Source: G038396625 sp038396625
GTDB taxonomy: Bacteria; Bacillota; Clostridia; Peptostreptococcales; Thermotaleaceae
Length of the DNA stretch: 64,000 nucleotides
Reading direction: 5' to 3'
Assembly: GCA_038396625.1 (NCBI GenBank)
Contig: CP121688.1
Coordinates: 2,480,001 to 2,544,000, forward strand
A program made the translations under genes and the position numbers. Under the pieces are notes generated by a model that worked only from the letters and a program-made list of their open reading frames with translations, did not search any database and was not told the DNA's origin. Positions 34,804 through 43,199 of the stretch are shown one piece after another. The number at the start of each line of letters is the position of its first letter. The stretch's first letter is position 1.

Positions 34804-36369
34804 TCACCCTTTAGTCTCTTTTGTTCTTAGATCTGTTTCATACAAAATGTTTCCTTCTTTAATGGTAGCTATAACTTGTATATCCTTTATTTTATCCTGG
34901 GGTACACTCAAAGGGTTTTGATTTAACACAACAATATCCGCCAATTTATCTTTTTTGATTGTCCCCTTTAAATGCTCCTCAAACACAGCATAGGCCCCAT
35001 AGATTGTAAACATTTTTAATGCCTCCCACGGGCTTACCCTATGCGCTACCACGGGATGGTTAACAGCTGCGTGGATTCCTAACAAAGGATCCATAGGCGT
35101 AACATCACTTTCAGAACCTGCTGCTACAATTAGCCCTTCCTTTAGAATCTGATGGAAGGGGTTCGCTTTTATTCTGCGCTCTTCTCCTAATCTTTTCTCA
35201 TACATCTGTCCAGGATTTCCCCAAAAATACTCATAGGCAGGCTGCATAGATAAAGTCAGTCCTAGGCTTTTGGCTTTTTTGATATGGGCTAAGGTAGGTA
35301 GTTCAAAATGCTCAATACGATTTCTATGATCATTTCTAGGATAAATACTTTGCGCATATTCATGGGCTACTAAAATCTGCTCAATAGCTCTTTCTCCAAT
35401 GGCATGGACGCTTACCTGCAAATTGTTTTCATAGGTCTTTAAAATAAAGGTATTTAACTCTTCCTGAGAAAAATACAAGCTTCCTGTAGTAGAAGGATCA
35501 TCCCTATAAGCTTCTGATAGCGCAGCTGTTCTAGATCCAAAGGATCCATCTACAAATATCCCTCCACCAATTCTTTTTAATCCCTTATCCAAAACTTTAT
35601 CGATATCTACTGTCTGATAAAAAAGTGTTACATCAATGGGAAAGCTGTCTTTATGTTCATAAATAAATTCTGCATCTTTATCATGAAAGGTAAAGCCTCC
35701 CTCCATGGCATTTAAAGAAGTAATTCCTTTTTCTATAGCCACTTCTAGTACTTTACTTACGCCCTTTAATCTTACGCGATTTGAAAATCTTCTAAGAATT
35801 TGCTTTCTTACAAGAGCATTGGCTCTCCCTGTTAAAACTCCTGAGGGTGTTTGGTTTTCGTTTCGAATAATTCCATCTGTATTAAAAGGGATTTTTAACA
35901 TATGGATCGCCAAAGAATTCACAACACTTGTATGATAATCAATTCTATTAATCCAAACAGGATGATTGGGTGCACAAATATCTAATTCGTATCTATTCGG
36001 TAATCGCTTCTCTTGAATTTTAGATTCATCTAAGCCTATCGCACGAATAAATTTTCCCTTAGGGGTTTTTTTTGTCTTTTCTTCAATCAAATGTTTTATT
36101 TCTGCAATACTACTAGCCTTACTCAGATCTAGACTGAGCATATTGAGTCCAGTTTGAACCAAATGCACATGACTATCATAAAAGCCTGGTACTACTGCTT
36201 TTCCATTTAAATCAATTTTCTCTGTCACCTTTATGTACTGCTGATACTGATCGTCTGTCCCAAGATCAAAGATTTTTCCTGCCTTGATAGCGACCCAATT
36301 ATACAATCTATGCTTTTCTTCTAAATCAATAATATTTCCATTATATAAAAGTAAATCTATATTTCCCAT
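34804..36369 (-). CDS. YtcJ-like amidohydrolase (Amidohydro_3)
   Basis: 521 residues. The metal-binding start VVPGFYDSHVHLVQTGLNML is followed by the typical SVHAIGERAIEQIL, RIEHFELPTLA and GSESDVTPMDPLLGIHAAVN. These motifs mark the Amidohydro_3/YtcJ family of zinc-dependent hydrolases; substrates of most members are unknown. There is no signal peptide. Its stop overlaps the ribosome site of the downstream SARP-like gene, so the regulator is translated with it. It follows the M20 peptidase operon after a terminator. Confidence 0.88.
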   Translation of the reverse strand: MGNIDLLLYNGNIIDLEEKHRLYNWVAIKAGKIFDLGTDDQYQQYIKVTEKIDLNGKAVVPGFYDSHVHLVQTGLNMLSLDLSKASSIAEIKHLIEEKTKKTPKGKFIRAIGLDESKIQEKRLPNRYELDICAPNHPVWINRIDYHTSVVNSLAIHMLKIPFNTDGIIRNENQTPSGVLTGRANALVRKQILRRFSNRVRLKGVSKVLEVAIEKGITSLNAMEGGFTFHDKDAEFIYEHKDSFPIDVTLFYQTVDIDKVLDKGLKRIGGGIFVDGSFGSRTAALSEAYRDDPSTTGSLYFSQEELNTFILKTYENNLQVSVHAIGERAIEQILVAHEYAQSIYPRNDHRNRIEHFELPTLAHIKKAKSLGLTLSMQPAYEYFWGNPGQMYEKRLGEERRIKANPFHQILKEGLIVAAGSESDVTPMDPLLGIHAAVNHPVVAHRVSPWEALKMFTIYGAYAVFEEHLKGTIKKDKLADIVVLNQNPLSVPQDKIKDIQVIATIKEGNILYETDLRTKETKG

Positions 36370-36463
36370 TTTATATCCTTCTCCTACTTGTTTATTATCA
36401 ATCCGTACTTTGTTCTCCCCCTTATTGTATCATTGTTTTAAATTAAAATTCAATTTCATTCTT

Positions 36464-36513
36464 TTAAAAATAGGAACTCCCCCATACTTTCAATAAAGTA
36501 TAAGGGAGTTTCC
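36464..36513 (-). terminator. Terminator after the NhaC-M20 operon
   Basis: A long stem (36473-36490 with 36495-36513), containing ACTCCC/GGGAGT and ATACTTT/AAAGTAT with a few bulges, closes on 4 bases and ends in TTTTTAA on the minus strand. It lies 4 bp past the M20 gene stop. Confidence 0.85.
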
Positions 36514-36516
36514 ATT

Positions 36517-37728
36517 TTAGTCATTTGTAAGTGTGTTTATTAAAAATTCATAGATAACATTGGCAGTATCTACAATGGTGTCAATTTTTACATATTCATT
36601 AGCTGTATGATAATTTGCACCATCAGGACCGAACACTACAGTAGGCACCTTCAACCTTGATCCTAAATAATTAAAATCTCCAATACTTGAAAAATACGCA
36701 ATATTTGGCTCTTTACCACAAACTTTTTTAACACTTTCTTCCATTTTTCTTATATAAGGATTCTCTTGATCTGCAATATAAGGCTGAAAACCTTGACTTT
36801 CATCACTAGGCGCATCTCTAAATTTCATGGTCACCTCTGATTGAATCTCTGCTCTTTTCACAGCTTCATAAAGTTCATTTTTTACATATTCCTTATCTTC
36901 TCCTCGAACAACATGTCGAAATACAGTAAAAAAAGCTTTATCTGCTACACTACAGGCTTGTCCTCCTCCTCCTGCTTCTATGATACAAATGGAGCCTTTT
37001 CCTAATTTTTCGTCCTCCATCATTTCGGTCTTTTTTAACTCCAGCATTACTTTTGCACTATCGAGAATTGCACTGATCCCCATTTCAGGATTTGCAGCAT
37101 GGGCTGATTTCCCTTTAAATTCTACGGTGTAGTTATAACCTCCTCTGGCACCTAGACAAAAACATGGAAATGCCTCACCTGAAAATCCACTACTTGGTTC
37201 TGTAACAATAGCTACATCTGCATCACTAATAATTTTATCTTCTATCAGTGCATTCGTACCTAAACCATAGGGTCCTTCTTCATCGGATACAAAGGAATAG
37301 ATAATTTTGCCATGAAACGTCTTCGCTGTTTTATAGAAAGCTTCAAGAGCTAACAATAACGCCACATCTCCAGACTTCATATCTAAAGTCCCAAGGCCAT
37401 AGAGTCGATCTCCTTCCAGAGTCGCTTGTAGTGGATCTTTTTCCCATCCTTCGCATATGTTTACCGTATCTAAGTGACCATTTAAAAGTATACATGGCCC
37501 CTTTTCTTTGCCTTCTAATTGTCCTATTACATTTATTCCTTTATATTTAGTAATACGGTTTTCTTCATATTTATGGAGCTGAGGCTGCAGATTTCTCTCC
37601 TTTAGCCATCCATAAACAAATTGCATGATTTCCTCTTCATGGAAATAGGGACTATGAATTTCAACTAGCTTCCTTAATAGTTCAACGACTCTTTCTTGAT
37701 TGATAATATTACTTACTTTTGAATGCAT
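36517..37728 (-). CDS. M20-family metallopeptidase (ArgE/DapE-like)
   Basis: 403 residues. Zinc ligands and catalytic residues appear in LLNGHLDTVNICEGW, GLGTLDMKSGDVALLL and FVSDEEGPYGLGTNALI, the ordered motifs of M20 peptidases. A dimerisation domain lies in the middle (about 180-290) and a final His in YHTANEYVKIDTIVD. It hydrolyses amide bonds of small acylated amino acids or dipeptides; the exact substrate is unknown. It follows nhaC by about 20 bp and ends at a terminator, so the two form an operon. Confidence 0.92.
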   Translation of the reverse strand: MHSKVSNIINQERVVELLRKLVEIHSPYFHEEEIMQFVYGWLKERNLQPQLHKYEENRITKYKGINVIGQLEGKEKGPCILLNGHLDTVNICEGWEKDPLQATLEGDRLYGLGTLDMKSGDVALLLALEAFYKTAKTFHGKIIYSFVSDEEGPYGLGTNALIEDKIISDADVAIVTEPSSGFSGEAFPCFCLGARGGYNYTVEFKGKSAHAANPEMGISAILDSAKVMLELKKTEMMEDEKLGKGSICIIEAGGGGQACSVADKAFFTVFRHVVRGEDKEYVKNELYEAVKRAEIQSEVTMKFRDAPSDESQGFQPYIADQENPYIRKMEESVKKVCGKEPNIAYFSSIGDFNYLGSRLKVPTVVFGPDGANYHTANEYVKIDTIVDTANVIYEFLINTLTND

Positions 37729-37749
37729 TATTTCTCTCCTTTCAATTCT

Positions 37750-39195
37750 TTAACTTGCGTTGACTTCTTCATCGGAATAAGTATTCATAGAAGAAATTTC
37801 TCCTTCTCTAAACATGAATTTTCCAGTAAAGCCATAGATTATGGCAATGATAGGTGTCAAAAATGCTAAAAATACATAGGGAAGATAATCCATGGTTTGG
37901 ACACCCAAAACACCCGTAAAGAATGCACCACATAGCCCCCATGGTACAAGTGGAGAAGTTACTGTCGCTGAATCTTCGCAGGTTCTAGAACAAACTTGTG
38001 GAAGTAATTTCAACTTTTTATAAGCAGGCACTAACATTCTACCCGGTATAATTAATGCCATATACTGACTGGCAGAAAATAAATTTACAGCAATGCTTGA
38101 GAATACATGAACGATAACAAGTCCTCCTGTATTACTAACGATATGTGCTATTTTATCCAGCAGCACCTCAAGCATTCTTGTTTTTTCTAAGATACCGCCA
38201 AAGCTTAAGGCAATAAATCCTAAGGATATGGTCCACATCATGCTTTGTAATCCACCACGACTTAAAAGCGCATCGATTTCTTCGATTCCAGTTTGTGAAA
38301 CAAATCCATCATTCATGAAAGAAAGCATTTCTCCCAATCCATATCCTTGAAAAGCAATGGCAAAGACAGCTCCTAAAAGAGAAGCGATTACCATTACTGC
38401 CAGCCCTGAAACTTTTCTTATGGCTAGAACCACCACAATCAACGGAGGAATTAAAGTAATGGGACTAATCCAATATCTTTCTTCCAAACCTTTTAAAATA
38501 ATATCTATTTGACTTGTATCAATGCTTCCACTCTTAAATTTCATTCCAATAATCCCATAAAGAATAAGGGAAATGATAAAGGCAGGTCCAGTAGTATAAA
38601 GCATGCTACGAATGTGATCAAATAAATTCGCTTCTGCAATACCGGCTGCTAAATTCGTTGAATCAGACAAAGGTGACATCTTGTCTCCAAATATAGACCC
38701 AGAAACAACTGCTCCTGCAGTGATCGCAGGTGGAATATGAAGCCCCATTCCTATTCCCATAAAAGCTACACCAAAGGTCGCTGCAGTTGTCCAGCTACTC
38801 CCTGTAGCTATGGATGCAACAGAGCATACAAAAGCTACTGTTACTAAAAATACGGATGGTGAAATTGCTTTTAATCCATAATAAATTAGCGTTGGGATTG
38901 TTCCTGCTGGAATCCAGGATGCTATTAATACACCTACTAGCATCAAAATAAGCATGGGCACCATAGCAATATTACATCCATATAAAATGCCTTCTTGAAT
39001 ATCTTCCCAAGTAAACCCTGACATAATGGCTACAGCACATGCAACCACAGACGCTAAAATCAAAGTGATATGGGTTACCCAATTTTGGTGCAGTACAAAG
39101 ATTTGTACATACATTGCTACACAAAGAAAAAGAATAACAAATAAGGAACCTCCAAAACTTGGTTTTTTTTCTTTAATACTTTTCTCTTTTGTCAT
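37750..39195 (-). CDS. nhaC: NhaC-family Na+/H+ antiporter
   Basis: 481 residues with about twelve membrane segments. The pattern SVASIATGSSWTTAATFGVA, HIPPAITAGAVVSGSIFGD and KMSPLSDSTNLA is the NhaC signature. It is a secondary transporter exchanging Na+ for H+, though relatives exchange organic acids or amino acids (for example MleN malate/lactate). The next gene is a peptidase, and an amidohydrolase follows the terminator, so a role in uptake for peptide or amide catabolism is possible. AAGGAGG precedes the ATG. Confidence 0.88.
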   Translation of the reverse strand: MTKEKSIKEKKPSFGGSLFVILFLCVAMYVQIFVLHQNWVTHITLILASVVACAVAIMSGFTWEDIQEGILYGCNIAMVPMLILMLVGVLIASWIPAGTIPTLIYYGLKAISPSVFLVTVAFVCSVASIATGSSWTTAATFGVAFMGIGMGLHIPPAITAGAVVSGSIFGDKMSPLSDSTNLAAGIAEANLFDHIRSMLYTTGPAFIISLILYGIIGMKFKSGSIDTSQIDIILKGLEERYWISPITLIPPLIVVVLAIRKVSGLAVMVIASLLGAVFAIAFQGYGLGEMLSFMNDGFVSQTGIEEIDALLSRGGLQSMMWTISLGFIALSFGGILEKTRMLEVLLDKIAHIVSNTGGLVIVHVFSSIAVNLFSASQYMALIIPGRMLVPAYKKLKLLPQVCSRTCEDSATVTSPLVPWGLCGAFFTGVLGVQTMDYLPYVFLAFLTPIIAIIYGFTGKFMFREGEISSMNTYSDEEVNAS

Positions 39196-39279
39196 AGTAT
39201 TTCCTCCTTATGATGGTTTATTTTATCGTAACAATTGTATATGTCATGAAACGTTTTAAAATTTATTTGTAAAGTAAAA

Positions 39280-39338
39280 AAGCTGAAAATTTTTTAAACA
39301 AATTTTAAACCTTTTTTAAACATAATAATTTTCAGCTT
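39280..39338. promoter_or_regulatory. Long inverted repeat upstream of nhaC
   Basis: AAGCTGAAAATT (39280-39291) and its exact complement at 39327-39338 enclose 35 bases. It lies about 85 bp upstream of the nhaC start. It may be a regulator target, an attenuator or a terminator for opposite transcription. Confidence 0.5.
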
Positions 39339-39512
39339 CTCTATGCTTTCTTGTTAATTTTTTCTTGTGTTGCATATCGAGGAGTGTTATAATGAGTATG
39401 AAAAATTGTATTTAAAATGGATTAATTAATTTTTGTAAAACTCTCCATAGTTTATTTGAGATGAGCATACAAGAATGGGTTAAATCCAGATAAATTATGG
39501 AGGGATTTAAAA

Positions 39513-39698
39513 ATGGCAGACAAAACATTAAATTGTAAGGATTGTAATGCAGAATTTATATTTTCAGAAGGAGAGCAGGCTTTTTATAAAGAAAAGGGCT
39601 TCGAAAATGAGCCACAAAGATGTCCTGCATGTAGAAAAGCTAAAAAGCAGCAAAGAGGCAATAATAACAAAAACAGAGGACCTAAGAAAAGTTGGTAA
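39513..39698 (+). CDS. Small zinc-ribbon protein (zf-trcl type)
   Basis: 61 residues. Two CxxC pairs, LNCKDCNAEF and RCPACRKAKK, are separated by FSEGEQAFYKEKGF, the pattern of the zf-trcl/probable zinc-ribbon family, often fused or next to cold-shock proteins. The tail is basic (KKQQRGNNNKNRGPKKSW) and probably binds nucleic acid. GGAGG precedes the ATG and a terminator follows directly. Confidence 0.88.
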   Translation: MADKTLNCKDCNAEFIFSEGEQAFYKEKGFENEPQRCPACRKAKKQQRGNNNKNRGPKKSW

Positions 39699-39701
39699 TT
39701 A

Positions 39702-39735
39702 ATAGGGAGAGTGTCTACTCTCCCTATCACTTTTT
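39702..39735 (+). terminator. Terminator after zinc-ribbon gene
   Basis: A 10-bp perfect stem ATAGGGAGAG / CTCTCCCTAT (39702-39711 with 39718-39727) followed by CACTTTTT. Confidence 0.88.
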
Positions 39736-39747
39736 CTAAACCTATTT

Positions 39748-40296
39748 TTATTTTCCAAAATATCTTTCTAATAATCCTTTAAATGCCATTCCATGTCTTG
39801 CTTCATCTTTACACATTTCATGTACTGTATCATGGATCGCGTCATAGTTTAATTGTTTTGCTTTTGTAGCAAGGTCTTTCTTGCCTTGGCATGCACCATA
39901 CTCAGCTTCTACTCTTAGCTGTAAGTTTTTCTTTGTATCTGCATGAACAACTTCTCCCAATAACTCAGCAAATTTTGCTGCATGCTCAGCTTCTTCAAAG
40001 GCGATTCTTTTATAAGCCTCTGCAATTTCTGGATACCCTTCTCTATCCGCTTGACGGCTCATTGCAAGATACATTCCTACTTCTGTACACTCTCCCATGA
40101 AATTTGCTTTTAGTCCTTCAATAACCTCAGCATCAACACCCTGTGCTACACCAATTTTATGCTCATCAGCCCACTGAAAGCTGTCTTCCTTTTGCTCTGT
40201 AAACTTGTCAGCACCAGCTTTACATAGAGGGCACTTTTCTGGTGGCTCATTCCCTTCATGTACATATCCACATACTGAACAAATAAATTTCTTCAT
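39748..40296 (-). CDS. Reverse rubrerythrin
   Basis: 182 residues from the ATG at 40296, which has GAGGAGG upstream. The N-terminal 36 residues form a rubredoxin-type iron centre (CSVCGYVHEGNEPPEKCPLC). The rest is a ferritin-like four-helix domain with the diiron ligands in GECTEVGMYLAMSRQA, IAFEEAEHAAKFAEL and MCKDEARHGMAFKG. The order, rubredoxin before ferritin, is that of clostridial reverse rubrerythrins, which reduce hydrogen peroxide and oxygen. This indicates an anaerobe. Monocistronic. Confidence 0.93.
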   Translation of the reverse strand: MKKFICSVCGYVHEGNEPPEKCPLCKAGADKFTEQKEDSFQWADEHKIGVAQGVDAEVIEGLKANFMGECTEVGMYLAMSRQADREGYPEIAEAYKRIAFEEAEHAAKFAELLGEVVHADTKKNLQLRVEAEYGACQGKKDLATKAKQLNYDAIHDTVHEMCKDEARHGMAFKGLLERYFGK

Positions 40297-40455
40297 TTTA
40301 AAATCCTCCTCTAAAATTATTGTTAAATTCAATCCGTAGTATTAATACCCACCAAATTGAATTGCTAACACAAAAGTTTTATTGTTTTTTACTTTTTTCC
40401 TGCTTAGTCATCTAAATCCTTATAAACTATTTCTTCTTACAATTTTTTCAATTTC

Positions 40456-42459
40456 CTATATTTTAAATTCAGAAATAGATTTTCGTAATTCTTCTGAAAC
40501 CTTAGAAAGTTGTTGGCTCGCATTTGCAATTTCTTCTATCGTTACAGATTGTTCTTCTGACGAAGCGGATACTTCTTGGGTGCTAGCAGCATTTTGTTGG
40601 GCAATAGCTGACAAATTATGCATAATACCTAATATCTGAGCTTTTTTCTGTTGCATTTCTTTTCCTGATATATTTAACGCTTTAATTGCCTCTTCTGTAC
40701 TTTCCATTGCATCAGCAATTTCTTTATATTTTATTTCTGTACCTTTGACACTTTGCACTTGTGCTTGTACAATTTGAGATACACTTTCCATTGTTGTGAC
40801 TGCATTGCTAGAGTTTTGAACCAACTCATTAACGATATCATCAATCTCTTTTGTGGATTGTGTTGACTGTTCTGCTAATTTTCTTATTTCATCTGCCACA
40901 ACAGCAAAACCTCTTCCGGCTTCTCCAGCTCTTGCAGCTTCTATTGCCGCATTTAATGCTAGTAAATTTGTTTGTTCAGCAATAGAGGCAATGACATTGC
41001 TCGCCTCTCCAATTTTGGTCGAACTTTTATTGGTTGCTAAGATGATATTAAAAATCTTATTTGCTGCATTGTTACTTTCTTCCGTTTTTTGGATCAATGC
41101 ATTAATAATCGCCAAGCCCTCATGAATTAATGCAATAATTTGATTTGAAGCATCGTTTACTGCTTCCATACGTTTTTGATCTTTTTCAATAATATCTCCT
41201 AGCTCGTCCGCTTTCTCTGAACCTATTTCTGTGTTTCTTGCTTGATCAGTTGCCCCTTTAGCAATCTCTTCAATTGTCTTTGCTACTTCCTCAGATGCTG
41301 CGGCAGATTGTTGAGAAATAGAAGTCAATCCTACCGATGCAGTATTCATTTGCTGCGATAATTCAATGATTTGCTTAATTAGATTAATAAAGTTCTTCTG
41401 CATCGTTGCCAAAGAATTAGTGATAAGACCAATCTCATCTTTTCTTTTTAGATATTTAATCCCTTCACTCTTTTCGTCAAAGACTAAATCATAATTGGCA
41501 AGTCGATTAATAATATGGGATAAAATTTTAATTGGTTTTGTGATAAAGTTTCCCATTAAATAAATGACAAAGATGGACAGTATTAATATGATTATGGATG
41601 CAACGATATTTGAAAATTTCATTGTATTTAATTCCGATAACAATTCCTCTTTTGGTGCAATAATCGCCATTGTCCAATCTGTATTTCTAATAGGTGCATA
41701 TCCTACGATTTTATTAGTGCCATCTTCCTCATATTCTCCACTTCCCACTTCACCTGCAACCATACTGCGTACAACATTGCCCATAGTTGTTAATACTTCA
41801 TCGTTTTTTGCTTCTTCTAAGAGATTTCTACCTTCCAGAACATTTTTAATATCTTTATGCGCTATGATATCCCCCGTTTTATCAACGATATAGGCATATC
41901 CTGTCTTTCCTATTTGTATATCCGAAACAATTTGGCTGAAGCTTTTTGCATCTCGCACTGCAACCAATACTCCTGTCACTTCCCCATTATATTGGATCGG
42001 GGTCGCATATATAACAATTAAAGATCCATCCGATTTACTAATCAATAAATCGGAAATCACAGTTTCCCCTTTTAATGCTCTTTGAAAATATTCTCTATCC
42101 TGTAAATCATAAGTTTTGCCATCTGTTGCAATGGCATACCCATTTTTATCGGCAATATCCATGATAATATAGCCGCTTCGTTCCATTTCTTCTCTTAAAG
42201 CATTGAGTTTATCTTCCATAGAATTATTAGGATTGGTTATCCTCGTTCTTGCTGCTACGACTTTTAGTTTATCTCTTTCACCTTGGATTCTCTCTGAAAC
42301 AACTTGTGCAGATTCTTTGGATATGCTCATTAGGTTTTTTTCAACACTATCTATCAATGCTTTTGAAGCATTTCTATAAGATATCACGCCTAAAGCACTA
42401 CAGGCTATCATAATAATCAAAGAGAAAAATAAAATTAATTTAGACCGAAAACTTTTCAT
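40456..42459 (-). CDS. Methyl-accepting chemotaxis protein with Cache sensor (copy 1)
   Basis: 667 residues. A membrane segment (7-25), an outer double-Cache-like sensor (about 30-275, with DIADKNGYAIATDGKTYDLQ) and a second membrane segment (about 285-305) are followed by HAMP. The signalling tip is QTNLLALNAAIEAARAGEAG and GFAVVADEIRKLAEQS. The last helix AASTQEVSASSEEQ contains probable methylation sites. It relays ligand signals to CheA/CheW. The copy at 43200-45212 has the same layout. Confidence 0.95.
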   Translation of the reverse strand: MKSFRSKLILFFSLIIMIACSALGVISYRNASKALIDSVEKNLMSISKESAQVVSERIQGERDKLKVVAARTRITNPNNSMEDKLNALREEMERSGYIIMDIADKNGYAIATDGKTYDLQDREYFQRALKGETVISDLLISKSDGSLIVIYATPIQYNGEVTGVLVAVRDAKSFSQIVSDIQIGKTGYAYIVDKTGDIIAHKDIKNVLEGRNLLEEAKNDEVLTTMGNVVRSMVAGEVGSGEYEEDGTNKIVGYAPIRNTDWTMAIIAPKEELLSELNTMKFSNIVASIIILILSIFVIYLMGNFITKPIKILSHIINRLANYDLVFDEKSEGIKYLKRKDEIGLITNSLATMQKNFINLIKQIIELSQQMNTASVGLTSISQQSAAASEEVAKTIEEIAKGATDQARNTEIGSEKADELGDIIEKDQKRMEAVNDASNQIIALIHEGLAIINALIQKTEESNNAANKIFNIILATNKSSTKIGEASNVIASIAEQTNLLALNAAIEAARAGEAGRGFAVVADEIRKLAEQSTQSTKEIDDIVNELVQNSSNAVTTMESVSQIVQAQVQSVKGTEIKYKEIADAMESTEEAIKALNISGKEMQQKKAQILGIMHNLSAIAQQNAASTQEVSASSEEQSVTIEEIANASQQLSKVSEELRKSISEFKI

Positions 42460-42592
42460 ACAACTCCTCCTACTTCTTCTTTAAATCCATAGTAATTCTA
42501 CCATTTTCCCCAAAATTCGTCAATTTTTTATTGCGTATTACCTAGATTCCCTTGTGATGCGTACTCTATCCATATACTTTTAAAGATAAAAA

Positions 42593-42623
42593 TACTGACT
42601 GCTTATTCTTTTAGCAGTCAGTA
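42593..42623 (-). terminator. Terminator after msrA
   Basis: A perfect 10-bp stem TACTGACTGC / GCAGTCAGTA (42593-42602 with 42614-42623) lies 15 bp past the msrA stop; the flanking A-run gives T-rich RNA on the minus strand. Confidence 0.78.
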
Positions 42624-42637
42624 CTTACGTTTTAGAC

Positions 42638-43117
42638 CTATATATTTAAATCAATATGACAATATCCATTAGGGTTTTTTCTTAGATATTTTTGATGATA
42701 TGCTTCTGCCTCATAGAAGTATATAAGTGGTTCTATTTCTGTTACAATAGGGTTTGGATACTTTTTTTGCTCCTCGTCAAAAGTTTTCTGTATGACAGGT
42801 AAATCTGCTTTATCTAGGTAATAGATTCCTGTTCTATATTGATGCCCTATATCATTGCCTTGTCTGTTTTGCAACGTCGGATCTATGATTTTCCAAAATT
42901 GATATAATAAATCTTCTAGTTTTATAATTTGGGCATCATATTTTACATAGCACACTTCTGCATGTCCTGTTTTCCCTGTGCAAACTTCCTCATACGTTGG
43001 ATTTTTAGTTGTTCCATTGGCATACCCTACCTTGGTATCTACCACACCTTCTATTCTTGACATATATTCTTCAATGCCCCAAAAGCAACCTCCTGCAAAT
43101 ACAATCTCCTTTATCAT
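42638..43117 (-). CDS. msrA: Peptide methionine-S-sulfoxide reductase A
   Basis: 159 residues. The catalytic Cys is in FAGGCFWGIEEYM; EVCTGKTGHAEVCYVKYD and HQYRTGIYYLDKAD are further family motifs. It reduces the S form of methionine sulfoxide in oxidised proteins. No MsrB domain is fused. It lies between two chemoreceptor genes as a separate unit with a terminator. Confidence 0.95.
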   Translation of the reverse strand: MIKEIVFAGGCFWGIEEYMSRIEGVVDTKVGYANGTTKNPTYEEVCTGKTGHAEVCYVKYDAQIIKLEDLLYQFWKIIDPTLQNRQGNDIGHQYRTGIYYLDKADLPVIQKTFDEEQKKYPNPIVTEIEPLIYFYEAEAYHQKYLRKNPNGYCHIDLNI

Positions 43118-43199
43118 TTTTAGAACCTCCCATGCACGTAGTTAATAATTTTCTTCCAAACTTTTACTTCCTTGCGGTTCGCTCATCTTTGTAGTTTTT

